Assembly (NCBI GenBank): GCA_014381105.1
Contig: JACMIO010000098.1
Span: 1 to 9,713, forward strand
Origin: a bacterium
Lineage (GTDB): Archaea; Thermoproteota; Nitrososphaeria; Nitrososphaerales; Nitrososphaeraceae
DNA: 9,713 bases
Direction: 5' to 3'
Part shown: one piece after another, positions 1-6,584 of the stretch
Layout: every line of letters starts with the position of its first letter
Numbering within the stretch: the stretch's first letter is position 1
The notes under the pieces: generated by a model
What the model saw: only the letters and a program-made list of their open reading frames with translations
What the model was told of the DNA's origin: nothing
The model's database searches: none
Translations under genes and position numbers: made by a program

Positions 1-63
1 CCAACTACTTATCGCATGGGACCTATGATAAAGGAATTGGCAGATTATATTTCGTCATATTGA
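1..63 (+). CDS. Possible C-terminal tail of an unidentified protein (partial)
   Basis: Frame 1 is open from the window edge to a TGA at 61-63. It encodes about 20 residues (PTTYRMGPMIKELADYISSY) that could form a short amphipathic C-terminal helix. The 80 bases that follow are AT-rich and look intergenic, as expected after a gene end. Twenty open codons can easily occur by chance, and the fragment is too short to assign to a family, so only the open frame and its position support it. The bulk of any such gene lies left of the window. Confidence 0.4.
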   Translation, partial: PTTYRMGPMIKELADYISSY

Positions 64-112
64 CAACCAATTTCCCGCTAAATTGCCAAATTATTTTGAA
101 ATCCACGTAACA

Positions 113-121
113 TTTTTTATG
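113..121 (+). promoter_or_regulatory. Putative TATA box for the zinc-ribbon gene
   Basis: The T-rich element TTTTTTATG is centred about 27 bases upstream of the TTG start at 145. That is the spacing expected for a nearly leaderless archaeal transcript. The match to an archaeal box A is loose. Confidence 0.3.
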
Positions 122-144
122 AAGTCTGATTAATAATAAATAAA

Positions 145-360
145 TTGTCTAATTTTTGCCCTGAGTGTGGTGGGGAATTAAAGTTGGATACTGCTACCAA
201 AAATTTCATATGCAAAAGCTGTGGTCTTTTTGCATCCAGGGAAAAAATGGATGAGTTAAGAGATAAGACTTTTAGAGATGAAGGCAATGATAGGAAAAAA
301 TATCATGACGACTATCTTGATTGGTGGACTTCATCAAAGAAAGATAAGCAAAGAATGTAG
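145..360 (+). CDS. Small zinc-ribbon protein, function unknown
   Basis: This 71-residue protein opens with a zinc ribbon: CPEC at residues 5-8 and CKSC at 23-26, two CxxC knuckles about 14 residues apart. This resembles the N-terminal ribbons of archaeal RpoM/TFS and other small nucleic-acid-binding proteins. The rest is strongly charged, rich in Lys, Asp, Arg and Glu, with an aromatic DYLDWW patch near 56-61 and no second ribbon. It is therefore too short to be a complete TFS (about 100-110 residues with two ribbons). The start is TTG, because the frame is closed by TGA at 127-129 and has no ATG or GTG after it upstream of the first CxxC. No Shine-Dalgarno sequence is visible. It ends 23 bases from the convergent Lrp-family gene. 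Zinc binding is a confident reading; any role in transcription or as an adaptor is a guess. Confidence 0.75.
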   Translation: MSNFCPECGGELKLDTATKNFICKSCGLFASREKMDELRDKTFRDEGNDRKKYHDDYLDWWTSSKKDKQRM

Positions 361-383
361 ATATCAAAATAGGGATGTTGTGT

Positions 384-863
384 TTACATAGCAGGATCCA
401 TTACTGGTACCATGTGATCTTCTTTCCTAGTCTTTAGTGCGGTCATCAATTCCGTCTCAATAATTCTCGGAAGTTTTCTTATCTTGTTTACTACTATATC
501 ACGCATTTCTTCCAAGTTTTTTGCCCTTATTTTTAAGAGAAGATCAAATCTTCCATGCATTTCATGTATTTCCAGGACTTCTTCAATAGATGAGAGGCTA
601 TTTGTTACTTCATCGGCAGTTCCGGGTTCTATATTGATACCCATGAATGCCAGGTGATCATAACCAAGTTTATTATTGTCCAAGGCTATGGTAAATTTCT
701 TAATAATACCAGCAGCAATTAGCCGCCTCACTCGTATATGTACAGTAGCGTCAGATATTCCGATTTGTTTTGCAATTTCAACAAAGGGCAGAGAGGAGTC
801 TTTATTCAATATATTTATGATTTTAAGATTAATTTCATCAATAACATCATGACTAGTCGTCAA
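384..863 (-). CDS. Lrp/AsnC family transcriptional regulator
   Basis: This 159-residue protein has the standard Lrp/AsnC size and layout. Residues about 7-55 form a winged helix-turn-helix, with a recognition helix around SDATVHIRVRRL (37-48). Residues about 68-143 form the RAM ligand-binding and oligomerisation domain, including the Gly-x-x-Asp signature in HGRFDLLLKI (103-112). The family forms dimers to octamers that bind DNA and often sense amino acids, acting as activators or repressors; the ligand and targets cannot be read here. The start is TTG at 861-863, as no ATG lies upstream of the HTH. A good TATA box 26 bases upstream implies a leaderless mRNA. The gene is divergent from the tRNA thiolase with 131 bases between them, so it could regulate itself or that neighbour, but I see no clear operator palindrome. 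The tail after about 143 is short and acidic/Met-rich (ends in PVMDPAM). Confidence 0.93.
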   Translation of the reverse strand: MTTSHDVIDEINLKIINILNKDSSLPFVEIAKQIGISDATVHIRVRRLIAAGIIKKFTIALDNNKLGYDHLAFMGINIEPGTADEVTNSLSSIEEVLEIHEMHGRFDLLLKIRAKNLEEMRDIVVNKIRKLPRIIETELMTALKTRKEDHMVPVMDPAM

Positions 864-883
864 CTCAAAAAGTAGTTTGTAGT

Positions 884-895
884 TATATACTTAAA
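884..895 (-). promoter_or_regulatory. TATA box of the Lrp-family gene
   Basis: On the minus strand this reads TTTAAGTATATA, close to the archaeal box A consensus. Its centre is 26 bases before the TTG start codon, so the transcript most likely begins at or next to the start codon (leaderless). Confidence 0.65.
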
Positions 896-994
896 TGCTT
901 TTAGAAATTACCTCCAGAGACAAAGATAGTTTGCCGAATCTAATCAACAATAAAAGGTATTAATGTTCTATGTCTGCAAGACAACAATAATCTG

Positions 995-1957
995 ATGTCC
1001 AAAGAGTGTAGTAAGTGCAAGAAAAATCCTTCCATTTATTTAAGGCAGTATTCTGGAGAATTTTTGTGTAAAAAATGCTTTCTCAAGTCGGTTGAATATA
1101 AGGCAAAGAGGACAATATCAAAATATTCTATGATAAAACATGGAGATACCGTGGCAGTTGCAGTCTCGGGAGGTAAAGACAGCCTTGTTCTCCTAAATGT
1201 ACTAAAAAACACGCTTTTTAGTCAGAACCCTGAACTAGTGGCAATAACTGTTGACGAGGGAATTAAGGGTTATCGTGACGAATCATTAGACATTGTAAGG
1301 AATTTCTGTTCCAGTATAGGCGTTGAAAATAGGGTAATGAGTTTTAGTGAACTTTTCGGGCTATCAATGGACAAAGCAATGGAGGTTCGTCCTTCAGAAA
1401 AAATTTCATCGTGCTCCATATGCGGGACTTTTCGGAGAAGGGCCCTAGATCTCCTTGCAGAATCTTGTGGAGCAAATGTAATTGCTACGGGCCACAATCT
1501 GGATGATTACATCCAGACATTTCTCATTAACTTGTTCGCTGGGGATGTAGAAAGAATCGGTTGGACGTATCCAGAACCAGTTGAATATGGGGTGACCAAT
1601 CTAAGGAAAATCAAACCATTAATGGAAATATACGAAAGAGAGATTGTATTGTACGCCATTCATAATAATATTCCATTTCAATCGGAAGAATGCCCATATA
1701 AAGATGAAAGCATAAGAAGTGCGTTTAGGGGTCACTTAAATAATCTTGAGAAAATACATCCGGGCATAAAATATAATGCATATAGCTCAATCTTGAAGAT
1801 TGCAAAGAAGGTAAAATCCGCAAATGTTCCTAGTACTTCAAACGTGAATGAGGGAGTTCAACAGGAACGTAGACGGTGTACTATCTGCAATAGAGATTCA
1901 TCAAATAGAATATGCTCAGTTTGTCGCACGTTGGATTTGTTAGTAAAAGAAACTTAG
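995..1957 (+). CDS. ttuA: tRNA 2-thiouridine synthetase, TtuA/NcsA type (PP-loop ATPase)
   Basis: This 320-residue protein belongs to the TtuA/Ncs6 group, which adenylates a tRNA uridine and replaces its 2-oxygen with sulfur, usually supplied by a ubiquitin-like carrier. An N-terminal zinc finger uses C5, C8, C25 and C28. The PP-loop SGGKDS lies at 58-63 and binds ATP. CSIC (140-143) and C233 in ECPYKDES match the three cysteines that hold the catalytic Fe-S cluster in this family. ATGHNLDD is at 164-171, and a C-terminal zinc finger uses C295, C298, C307 and C310. All signature residues are present, so it should be active. The family modifies U34 (NcsA/Ncs6) or U54 (TtuA); sequence inspection does not decide which, so the symbol is provisional. 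ATG 995 precedes the first zinc finger directly, and no Shine-Dalgarno is visible. No sulfur-carrier gene is adjacent. Confidence 0.92.
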   Translation: MSKECSKCKKNPSIYLRQYSGEFLCKKCFLKSVEYKAKRTISKYSMIKHGDTVAVAVSGGKDSLVLLNVLKNTLFSQNPELVAITVDEGIKGYRDESLDIVRNFCSSIGVENRVMSFSELFGLSMDKAMEVRPSEKISSCSICGTFRRRALDLLAESCGANVIATGHNLDDYIQTFLINLFAGDVERIGWTYPEPVEYGVTNLRKIKPLMEIYEREIVLYAIHNNIPFQSEECPYKDESIRSAFRGHLNNLEKIHPGIKYNAYSSILKIAKKVKSANVPSTSNVNEGVQQERRRCTICNRDSSNRICSVCRTLDLLVKET

Positions 1958-2130
1958 ACAGACATGAGAGTTCAATAGTTGTAATCACAGTTTCTGAAAT
2001 TTGTTAATTCAAAGTAGTTAGACTAGCGTTAAGAACTGAAGAACATAATTAGTTATTTGTATTAAAAGTCTTAAATAAAATTCTGGTAGCTAATCGTATT
2101 GTCTATCTTGAATTCATTGTTAGGATAGTC

Positions 2131-2172
2131 AATTGATTGGTGCTTCCCTCACCGGAGAGGCACCAATCGATT
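2131..2172 (+). ncRNA. Strong hairpin, possible small RNA or 3'-end element
   Basis: AATTGATTGGTGC (2131-2143) pairs with GCACCAATCGATT (2160-2172) in a 13-bp stem containing one G-T pair. An inner CTC/GAG pairing around an ACCG loop may extend it. A smaller stem precedes it (CTATC 2103-2107 with GATAG 2124-2128). A TATA-like CTTAAATAAA at 2071-2080 would place a transcription start near 2100, just before both stems. It could be an independent small RNA or a processing/termination signal for the thiolase mRNA, though it lies 170 bases past that gene's stop. It fits no RNA family I recognise. Confidence 0.4.
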
Positions 2173-2182
2173 TCCCTAAGCA

Positions 2183-2224
2183 TAGTTAATGCAAAAAAAA
2201 ACGGAAATAGTTTAGTTAATGCAA
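2183..2224. repeat. 12-base direct repeat, 30-base spacing
   Basis: TAGTTAATGCAA occurs at 2183-2194 and again at 2213-2224, separated by an A-rich spacer. The copies lie roughly 80 and 110 bases upstream of the SRP RNA 5' end. They could be paired protein-binding sites or a chance duplication in AT-rich DNA. Confidence 0.5.
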
Positions 2225-2273
2225 GAATTTGGAGTAAATGACCAGCTTGATTTTGTTATGTTTGCAGGATACA

Positions 2274-2284
2274 CAAATATATCT
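2274..2284 (+). promoter_or_regulatory. TATA box of the SRP RNA gene
   Basis: CAAATATATCT is centred about 25 bases before the predicted 5' end of the SRP RNA at 2304. This is the normal archaeal box A spacing. Confidence 0.55.
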
Positions 2285-2303
2285 AAATTGTATTACATTT
2301 TTC

Positions 2304-2622
2304 GCGGTAGTAGGTAGGATCGGGGTGTTAGCCGTACCCCATACCGGAAATCGGCTTTATGCTGGGATCAGTAACTACTGGGTAAATCTTTAGAAGTGAA
2401 GTACCTGCTTGCTAGGCTGATATGAAACCACGCCGTGTCGGATGGGTATGAACAACAACATATGCGAAGGCATGTGTTTGATTGTGAATCGTCGAAATGG
2501 ATGAGGTCCGGGAGGGTGCAATCCTAAGGCAGCGTATCCATGCTAGCACGTCTACGTGATTGATCTTGCAGAGCTTGAGATTGGGCTTTACTTCTATAGT
2601 GGTACCGGTAGGCTACTACCGC
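2304..2622 (+). ncRNA. ffs: Archaeal 7S RNA of the signal recognition particle
   Basis: This is the RNA scaffold of the signal recognition particle, which targets ribosomes making membrane and secreted proteins to the translocon together with SRP54 and SRP19. The ends pair perfectly over ten bases (GCGGTAGTAG at 2304-2313 with CTACTACCGC at 2613-2622), forming the terminal helix 1 typical of archaea. The Alu-like domain follows, with GGGGT/ACCCC at 2322-2340 and the ACCGGAAATCGGC segment. Helix 6 is a 9-bp stem (2457-2465 with 2470-2478) closed by a GAAG tetraloop, the SRP19 site. Helix 8 spans 2497-2541, with a GGGA tetraloop at 2510-2513, the symmetric loop (GAGG opposite TGCA) and the asymmetric-loop segment AAGGCAGC that binds SRP54. 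The length of 319 bases fits archaeal 7S RNAs (about 300-320). The exact ends are inferred from the terminal helix. Confidence 0.92.
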
Positions 2623-2650
2623 ATTTGAATGTTACATAATAGATGAATAT

Positions 2651-3655
2651 CTACAGCCAGTGCTTAATCTGAAGAAAACCTTCCTGTGGTTCACCTTTTA
2701 AAATCTTAATCAGCGAAATTGCCTGAGGAACCGATAGTACTGGCTTGTGGAAATGATTATCCGTTCCAATTCGAGGACAAGCAACCTGAACAAAAGCATC
2801 TACATCTTGGAAGGATAAAAGCCGTTCATCCGTAATTTCGGTCATAGCTATCAGCATGATTCTTTTGCCTTGGTCTTCTAACATCTTCTTTATTTCAAGT
2901 GCCTTAATTTTGGCAAATTGCCCTTCCTTTAATCCAATAATTATCCCAATTGTATTAGCGTCTTGAGCTTTAAGCACTGACAATATTGCTTTTTTTTCGA
3001 GTTTCTGTGCAATATCATTAATTTCTGAATATTCGCTAAAGTAAGGATCCATCATAAAGGTGGGTCTCTGTGTAACAATGGCAATACTGGCAGAATGGAA
3101 AATACTCTGCCCCAAGAAAATATACGCATCAACATCATTTTTAGAGTCGTAGGCAGGATAAAACTCACAACCAAATACCTGTGCATCATTAAGATGACCC
3201 TTGCCCCTTCCGATAACTACTTCGTATCCATGACTCTCAAAAATCTCTTTTACCTTTTGAACAGATGGTAGATATTGACTATTGGTCACAAGTGAAATCT
3301 TGTTAAAATTCTTCATCTTCAACTCAATAGCACATCTACTTGCGATTTCACTAAAATCTACGTCATCAAAAGCATCAATCATTACAACCTTATCTCCAAA
3401 CTTTTCCATGGCTATGGTATGTCCAATATTGAACAAAATATCAACTCCCAAAGTCTCAGCAGCATGAAGATTCAGATCACATGAACCCCAAGATGTATCT
3501 CCAATTACGTATACAGGGATTTGATATTTTTCTGATAACTTTTGGGCACAGCTCTGTATTTTCTTAGAAAGTCCATCTGGACCATCTAACGCTACTGAGC
3601 GTGGTTTTCTTTCATTAATTGTCGACTGTATCTTCTCTTCGTCGATTTGGATCAA
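2651..3655 (-). CDS. dph2: Diphthamide biosynthesis enzyme Dph2 (3-amino-3-carboxypropyl transferase)
   Basis: Archaeal Dph2 is a homodimeric [4Fe-4S] enzyme that cleaves S-adenosylmethionine in a non-classical radical reaction. It attaches a 3-amino-3-carboxypropyl group to a histidine of elongation factor 2, the first step of diphthamide synthesis. The 334-residue length is normal. The three cluster cysteines are present in their usual contexts: C59 in GDTSWGSCD, C163 in FGCEF and C293 in ACPRIGTD, one in each of the three repeated subdomains. The HxxH-like NIGHT segment (76-80) also matches the family. The start is TTG at 3653-3655, preceded at once by an in-frame TAG, so no longer protein is possible. 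The gene follows the debranching enzyme on the same strand after 75 bases but has its own TATA-like box, so co-transcription is uncertain. Its 3' end faces the SRP RNA across only 28 bases. Confidence 0.95.
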   Translation of the reverse strand: MIQIDEEKIQSTINERKPRSVALDGPDGLSKKIQSCAQKLSEKYQIPVYVIGDTSWGSCDLNLHAAETLGVDILFNIGHTIAMEKFGDKVVMIDAFDDVDFSEIASRCAIELKMKNFNKISLVTNSQYLPSVQKVKEIFESHGYEVVIGRGKGHLNDAQVFGCEFYPAYDSKNDVDAYIFLGQSIFHSASIAIVTQRPTFMMDPYFSEYSEINDIAQKLEKKAILSVLKAQDANTIGIIIGLKEGQFAKIKALEIKKMLEDQGKRIMLIAMTEITDERLLSFQDVDAFVQVACPRIGTDNHFHKPVLSVPQAISLIKILKGEPQEGFLQIKHWL

Positions 3656-3690
3656 CTATATACTCATCAAAGAATTCAATTCGTCTAATT

Positions 3691-3703
3691 TTAAGATATA
3701 ATT
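3691..3703 (-). promoter_or_regulatory. Putative TATA box for dph2
   Basis: On the minus strand this reads AATTATATCTTAA. Its centre is about 42 bases from the TTG start, implying a short leader of about 16 bases. It lies in the 75-base gap after the debranching-enzyme gene and would allow dph2 to be transcribed on its own. Confidence 0.45.
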
Positions 3704-3730
3704 CGTTTCCTTTGTGCAAGATTAGTAAGA

Positions 3731-6406
3731 TTACTTGTTTCTCTGGATGTCAATAGAGTAGGTGGAACTAGAGAATTCAGGTAATTTCACATCATTTCGT
3801 TCTGGTATGATGGTTATTCTGTCTCTGTCAGGTCTCACCGAAATGCTGATCTTATTCATGCCCTCCTTGGTGCTAATAAAATGGTCAAAATTAAGGTTGC
3901 CAAGATCTGATCTTATAGACTCAGGGAGATTAGGTTCCAAACAGATATTGTTTTTAATCATATTTGGTTTAATACCCAGCATCAATTCACGTAATGCATA
4001 AACGTACAATCCAACTGACCATGCCTGGAGGATACAAGAATTAAACGGCTCTGGTCTATCTCCACGGTAAGTTTCTGCATACATGCCATTTTCCGAAATG
4101 ATTCGATCAGCCATTACCGAGAGATACTCAAGAGCCTGTTGAGTTCTTTGATTTTTTATCTCACTTATTGCTGCCCAGCCTGTGACAAGTGGCCAAACAG
4201 CTCCGTCATGATAGAGTGATGGGTGATATTTGGAATCCAAACTACTCAATGAACGCATGCCCCACGGGGTGGTCATATCGTCCTTTTCCAATCTATCAAG
4301 TACTAACCTTGCCTTGTCTTGATCTTTTACTACTTCGGTAAGCAACATGACCAATGCATTTGGACGAATGCTGTCGTCTTTTGTCAAATCCTTACGAATA
4401 GTATCATAGTAAAATCCAAGTTTTGGTTCCCAGTATTCCTTGTCAATCTTATCTCTTAATTTTTGGGCCGACGAAAGCCAGGATCTTTCATGTTCTTTAT
4501 CATCAAGTATCTTTGCTAACTCGCTTCCTATTAGAAGGCTCTCATAGAACAAAGCTTGTACGTCATTTGCACTCTTTCTTCTATCTATATGGTCCATCCA
4601 AGTTGAATCTTGAATAGGTAATTTTTCAGCCGTTCCTGAAAAACCATGCTCAATAAACCCATCACCGTCGATGTCTTTAAGAAAGCCTGAATTAACAAGA
4701 TTAACTATGGATTCCCATCTTTTTGAGAGATATTGAGTATCTCCGGTACCGTGAACATACTCACGTATAGCCCAAGGAAACAAGAAAGTTGAATCTGCAG
4801 ATCCATATGTCGTATTATGAAGGAATGTCCTCCCGCTTATTACCATGGGCAATTCTCCCTTTACGGCGCCATTGTGGCTGTGCTTTGCCTGTCGTTTCAG
4901 AAAATTTTCTATTACTCTTAAGGAGAAATCGTATTGGCCCATGGATAGATATCCTCTTAGTGACCAACCTGTATCACGAGCCCAATAGTTGGGAAACCTT
5001 GGAAGTCCTGCACTGATTCCTTCCCCAAGATTGTCATAATTTGCCTTTAGATATTCAAGAGCAGTCTTTGCCTTTTTGAGCGCCTTTGCTAATTTAGAGA
5101 TTGTCGAATTTGAAATTGAACTTGAAGTAGCATGATGGATAGTAAAAGTCGATGTAGAAATATTATTATAATAATTCTTTGTTTCCTCATACAGTTTTTG
5201 ATAATTATCTCTGATGGTTTTGTATTCATTAAGACATTCCTGGGCACTTGTGAAATCACCAGCACCTATCAACGCAATTTCTTTAGTTATCCCTTCTTCA
5301 AGTTCGATATCATAAGATAATTCCAAATCATTATCAAAAGAATCGGTTAGTATCTTTGATGGTTTCAAATTTTTTGGTGAAATCCCAATGCTACCAAAAT
5401 AATGTGCCACTCCTTTTTTTGCTATGGTTCTAATCTGTAAACAGTTCTCTGATTTATAATATCTTGAAAAATTGCTTTGAGAAATAGCCGCCAATCCATA
5501 ACTCGTTATGTTACCGTCAATTAGGAAATGCACTCTAATTTTTTTAGTGGATTGTTTTCTTGTATTGGTGCTAAATAATTCATTAATTTTCTCGGTATCA
5601 AAGTTAAGTATTTGAATAAAACCCTTATTTTCAATTGGAACGAATAAAGTTCTTTTAACGTGAATTCCAGCAACTTCGTGATGGGTACATAAAGTTCCAT
5701 TTTCATGTCTCGAGGAAATGACGAAATTTGGAAGTCTTTTTCTAACCCCATCATCTACTGAAAGCTCTACAATTATTCGTCCAAATGCTCTGGCAGGAGG
5801 AACATATAATCCTCCATTATCGTATCTTGCACCCATCCATGTCCAATTTGCCGAAAGTGCTCCATTAGAAGAACAAACTATGTAGGCTTTTCTTCCCGAT
5901 AGTACCAATGGCGATGCAAAATTCATAAACATTGTCTCACCATAAGCTTGGGTATCAGACTCCTCTGGTAAATTTGATGAAATGATTACTTTTTCTTTCT
6001 TATTGCTTGTGATATCGACAAAGGTGAATGGAATAATTATTTGTTCAAATCCCTCAAGCTTACTCATAATCGTAATCTTGTGTTTCTTTTGACTTTCGAG
6101 TTCCATCCCTATCACTAGAAATCTGGCACTTTGAAATGGTTTGAATTGAATTGGTCTTGACTCAGATAATGCCAATGCATTTACTATTGTGTCAGACGTG
6201 GCTATTTGAATGGATTTTTTAGATATTGGTAATTCATCGACATAAATATCAAGAGATACAATATTACCACCTAATGGAACAGGGGGATTAATGAGAGAAA
6301 AAATGAAACCATTTTCCTGGACATTTTCATTCATAACAATAGCGTTTTTAAGGCTCCCTTCAATATAGGAAAGGACGGTGTGAGTCTTGTCAAGCGTTCT
6401 TGTCAT
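3731..6406 (-). CDS. Glycogen-debranching-type alpha-glucosidase (GH133-like, amylo-alpha-1,6-glucosidase)
   Basis: The C-terminal half of this 891-residue protein (about 430-815) is an (alpha/alpha)6-toroid glycosidase of the archaeal/bacterial debranching-enzyme (GDE) type, which removes alpha-1,6-linked glucose from glycogen-like glucans. Signatures in order are YWARDTGWSLRG (474-485), SADSTFLFPWA (536-546), a DIDGDGF Asp-rich loop (578-584), QDSTWMDH (599-606; the TWMD Asp is a plausible general acid), RPNALVML (681-688), YHDGAVWPLVTGWA (732-745), and ENGMYAETYRGDRPEP then LQAWS (772-797). E778 is a plausible catalytic base. Residues about 1-400 are beta-rich, as in the family's N-terminal sandwich domain, but longer than I would expect and weakly conserved to my eye. 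A Lys-rich helical linker at about 385-460 joins the halves. There is no signal peptide or membrane segment, so it is probably cytoplasmic. ATG 6406 is the first start. Other toroid families (GH15, GH63, trehalase) remain possible, so substrate specificity is inferred. Confidence 0.8.
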   Translation of the reverse strand: MTRTLDKTHTVLSYIEGSLKNAIVMNENVQENGFIFSLINPPVPLGGNIVSLDIYVDELPISKKSIQIATSDTIVNALALSESRPIQFKPFQSARFLVIGMELESQKKHKITIMSKLEGFEQIIIPFTFVDITSNKKEKVIISSNLPEESDTQAYGETMFMNFASPLVLSGRKAYIVCSSNGALSANWTWMGARYDNGGLYVPPARAFGRIIVELSVDDGVRKRLPNFVISSRHENGTLCTHHEVAGIHVKRTLFVPIENKGFIQILNFDTEKINELFSTNTRKQSTKKIRVHFLIDGNITSYGLAAISQSNFSRYYKSENCLQIRTIAKKGVAHYFGSIGISPKNLKPSKILTDSFDNDLELSYDIELEEGITKEIALIGAGDFTSAQECLNEYKTIRDNYQKLYEETKNYYNNISTSTFTIHHATSSSISNSTISKLAKALKKAKTALEYLKANYDNLGEGISAGLPRFPNYWARDTGWSLRGYLSMGQYDFSLRVIENFLKRQAKHSHNGAVKGELPMVISGRTFLHNTTYGSADSTFLFPWAIREYVHGTGDTQYLSKRWESIVNLVNSGFLKDIDGDGFIEHGFSGTAEKLPIQDSTWMDHIDRRKSANDVQALFYESLLIGSELAKILDDKEHERSWLSSAQKLRDKIDKEYWEPKLGFYYDTIRKDLTKDDSIRPNALVMLLTEVVKDQDKARLVLDRLEKDDMTTPWGMRSLSSLDSKYHPSLYHDGAVWPLVTGWAAISEIKNQRTQQALEYLSVMADRIISENGMYAETYRGDRPEPFNSCILQAWSVGLYVYALRELMLGIKPNMIKNNICLEPNLPESIRSDLGNLNFDHFISTKEGMNKISISVRPDRDRITIIPERNDVKLPEFSSSTYSIDIQRNK

Positions 6407-6441
6407 TATGTTTTTCCAAAGCGTCTAAATAGAAAATAATC

Positions 6442-6450
6442 AATATAATT
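6442..6450 (-). promoter_or_regulatory. Putative TATA box for the debranching-enzyme gene
   Basis: On the minus strand this reads AATTATATT, centred about 40 bases before the ATG, giving a leader of about 14 bases. The surrounding DNA is very AT-rich, so the exact element is uncertain. Confidence 0.35.
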
Positions 6451-6512
6451 AATAATAATTGGCATTTTAACCTATATTAAAACTATTGATCAAAAAATTT
6501 GTTTGTGTAAAT

Positions 6513-6523
6513 AAATTTATAGT
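6513..6523 (+). promoter_or_regulatory. Putative TATA box for the DHPS homologue
   Basis: AAATTTATAGT lies in the divergent, AT-rich 178-base intergenic region. A start about 26 bases downstream (near 6545) would leave a leader of about 40 bases, which fits the presence of a Shine-Dalgarno site in this transcript. Several similar AT-rich words lie nearby. Confidence 0.35.
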
Positions 6524-6569
6524 TTATCTAATAAAGTTTAACAAGGATTTTATCAAAGATTGCTTATAA

Positions 6570-6577
6570 GGGGTGAT
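6570..6577 (+). promoter_or_regulatory. Shine-Dalgarno site that fixes the TTG start of the DHPS homologue
   Basis: GGGGTGAT is complementary to most of the archaeal 16S rRNA 3' end (ATCACCTCC) and lies 7 bases before TTG 6585. It is the only clear Shine-Dalgarno sequence in the window and supports the TTG over later starts. Confidence 0.7.
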
Positions 6578-6584
6578 AATTTGA

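Larger units (their letters stand above)
1958..2303. other. Gene-free stretch between the tRNA thiolase and the SRP RNA
   Basis: No convincing ORF of any size is seen in these 346 AT-rich bases. They contain a TATA-like sequence near 2071-2080, a weak hairpin followed by a strong one (2103-2172), a 12-base direct repeat (2183-2194 and 2213-2224), and the likely SRP RNA promoter at the right end. The first ~100 bases show nothing recognisable. Confidence 0.7.

Noticed and set aside
2131..2172. Hairpin considered as an intrinsic terminator of the thiolase gene
   Set aside because: It is about 170 bases past the stop, and the stem is followed by only three T residues. Archaeal termination usually relies on T-runs without a stem, so a terminator call is not supported.
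5521..5754. A 77-codon open frame on the same strand as, and inside, the debranching-enzyme gene
   Set aside because: It lies wholly within a well-supported 891-residue gene in a different frame and encodes no recognisable motif.
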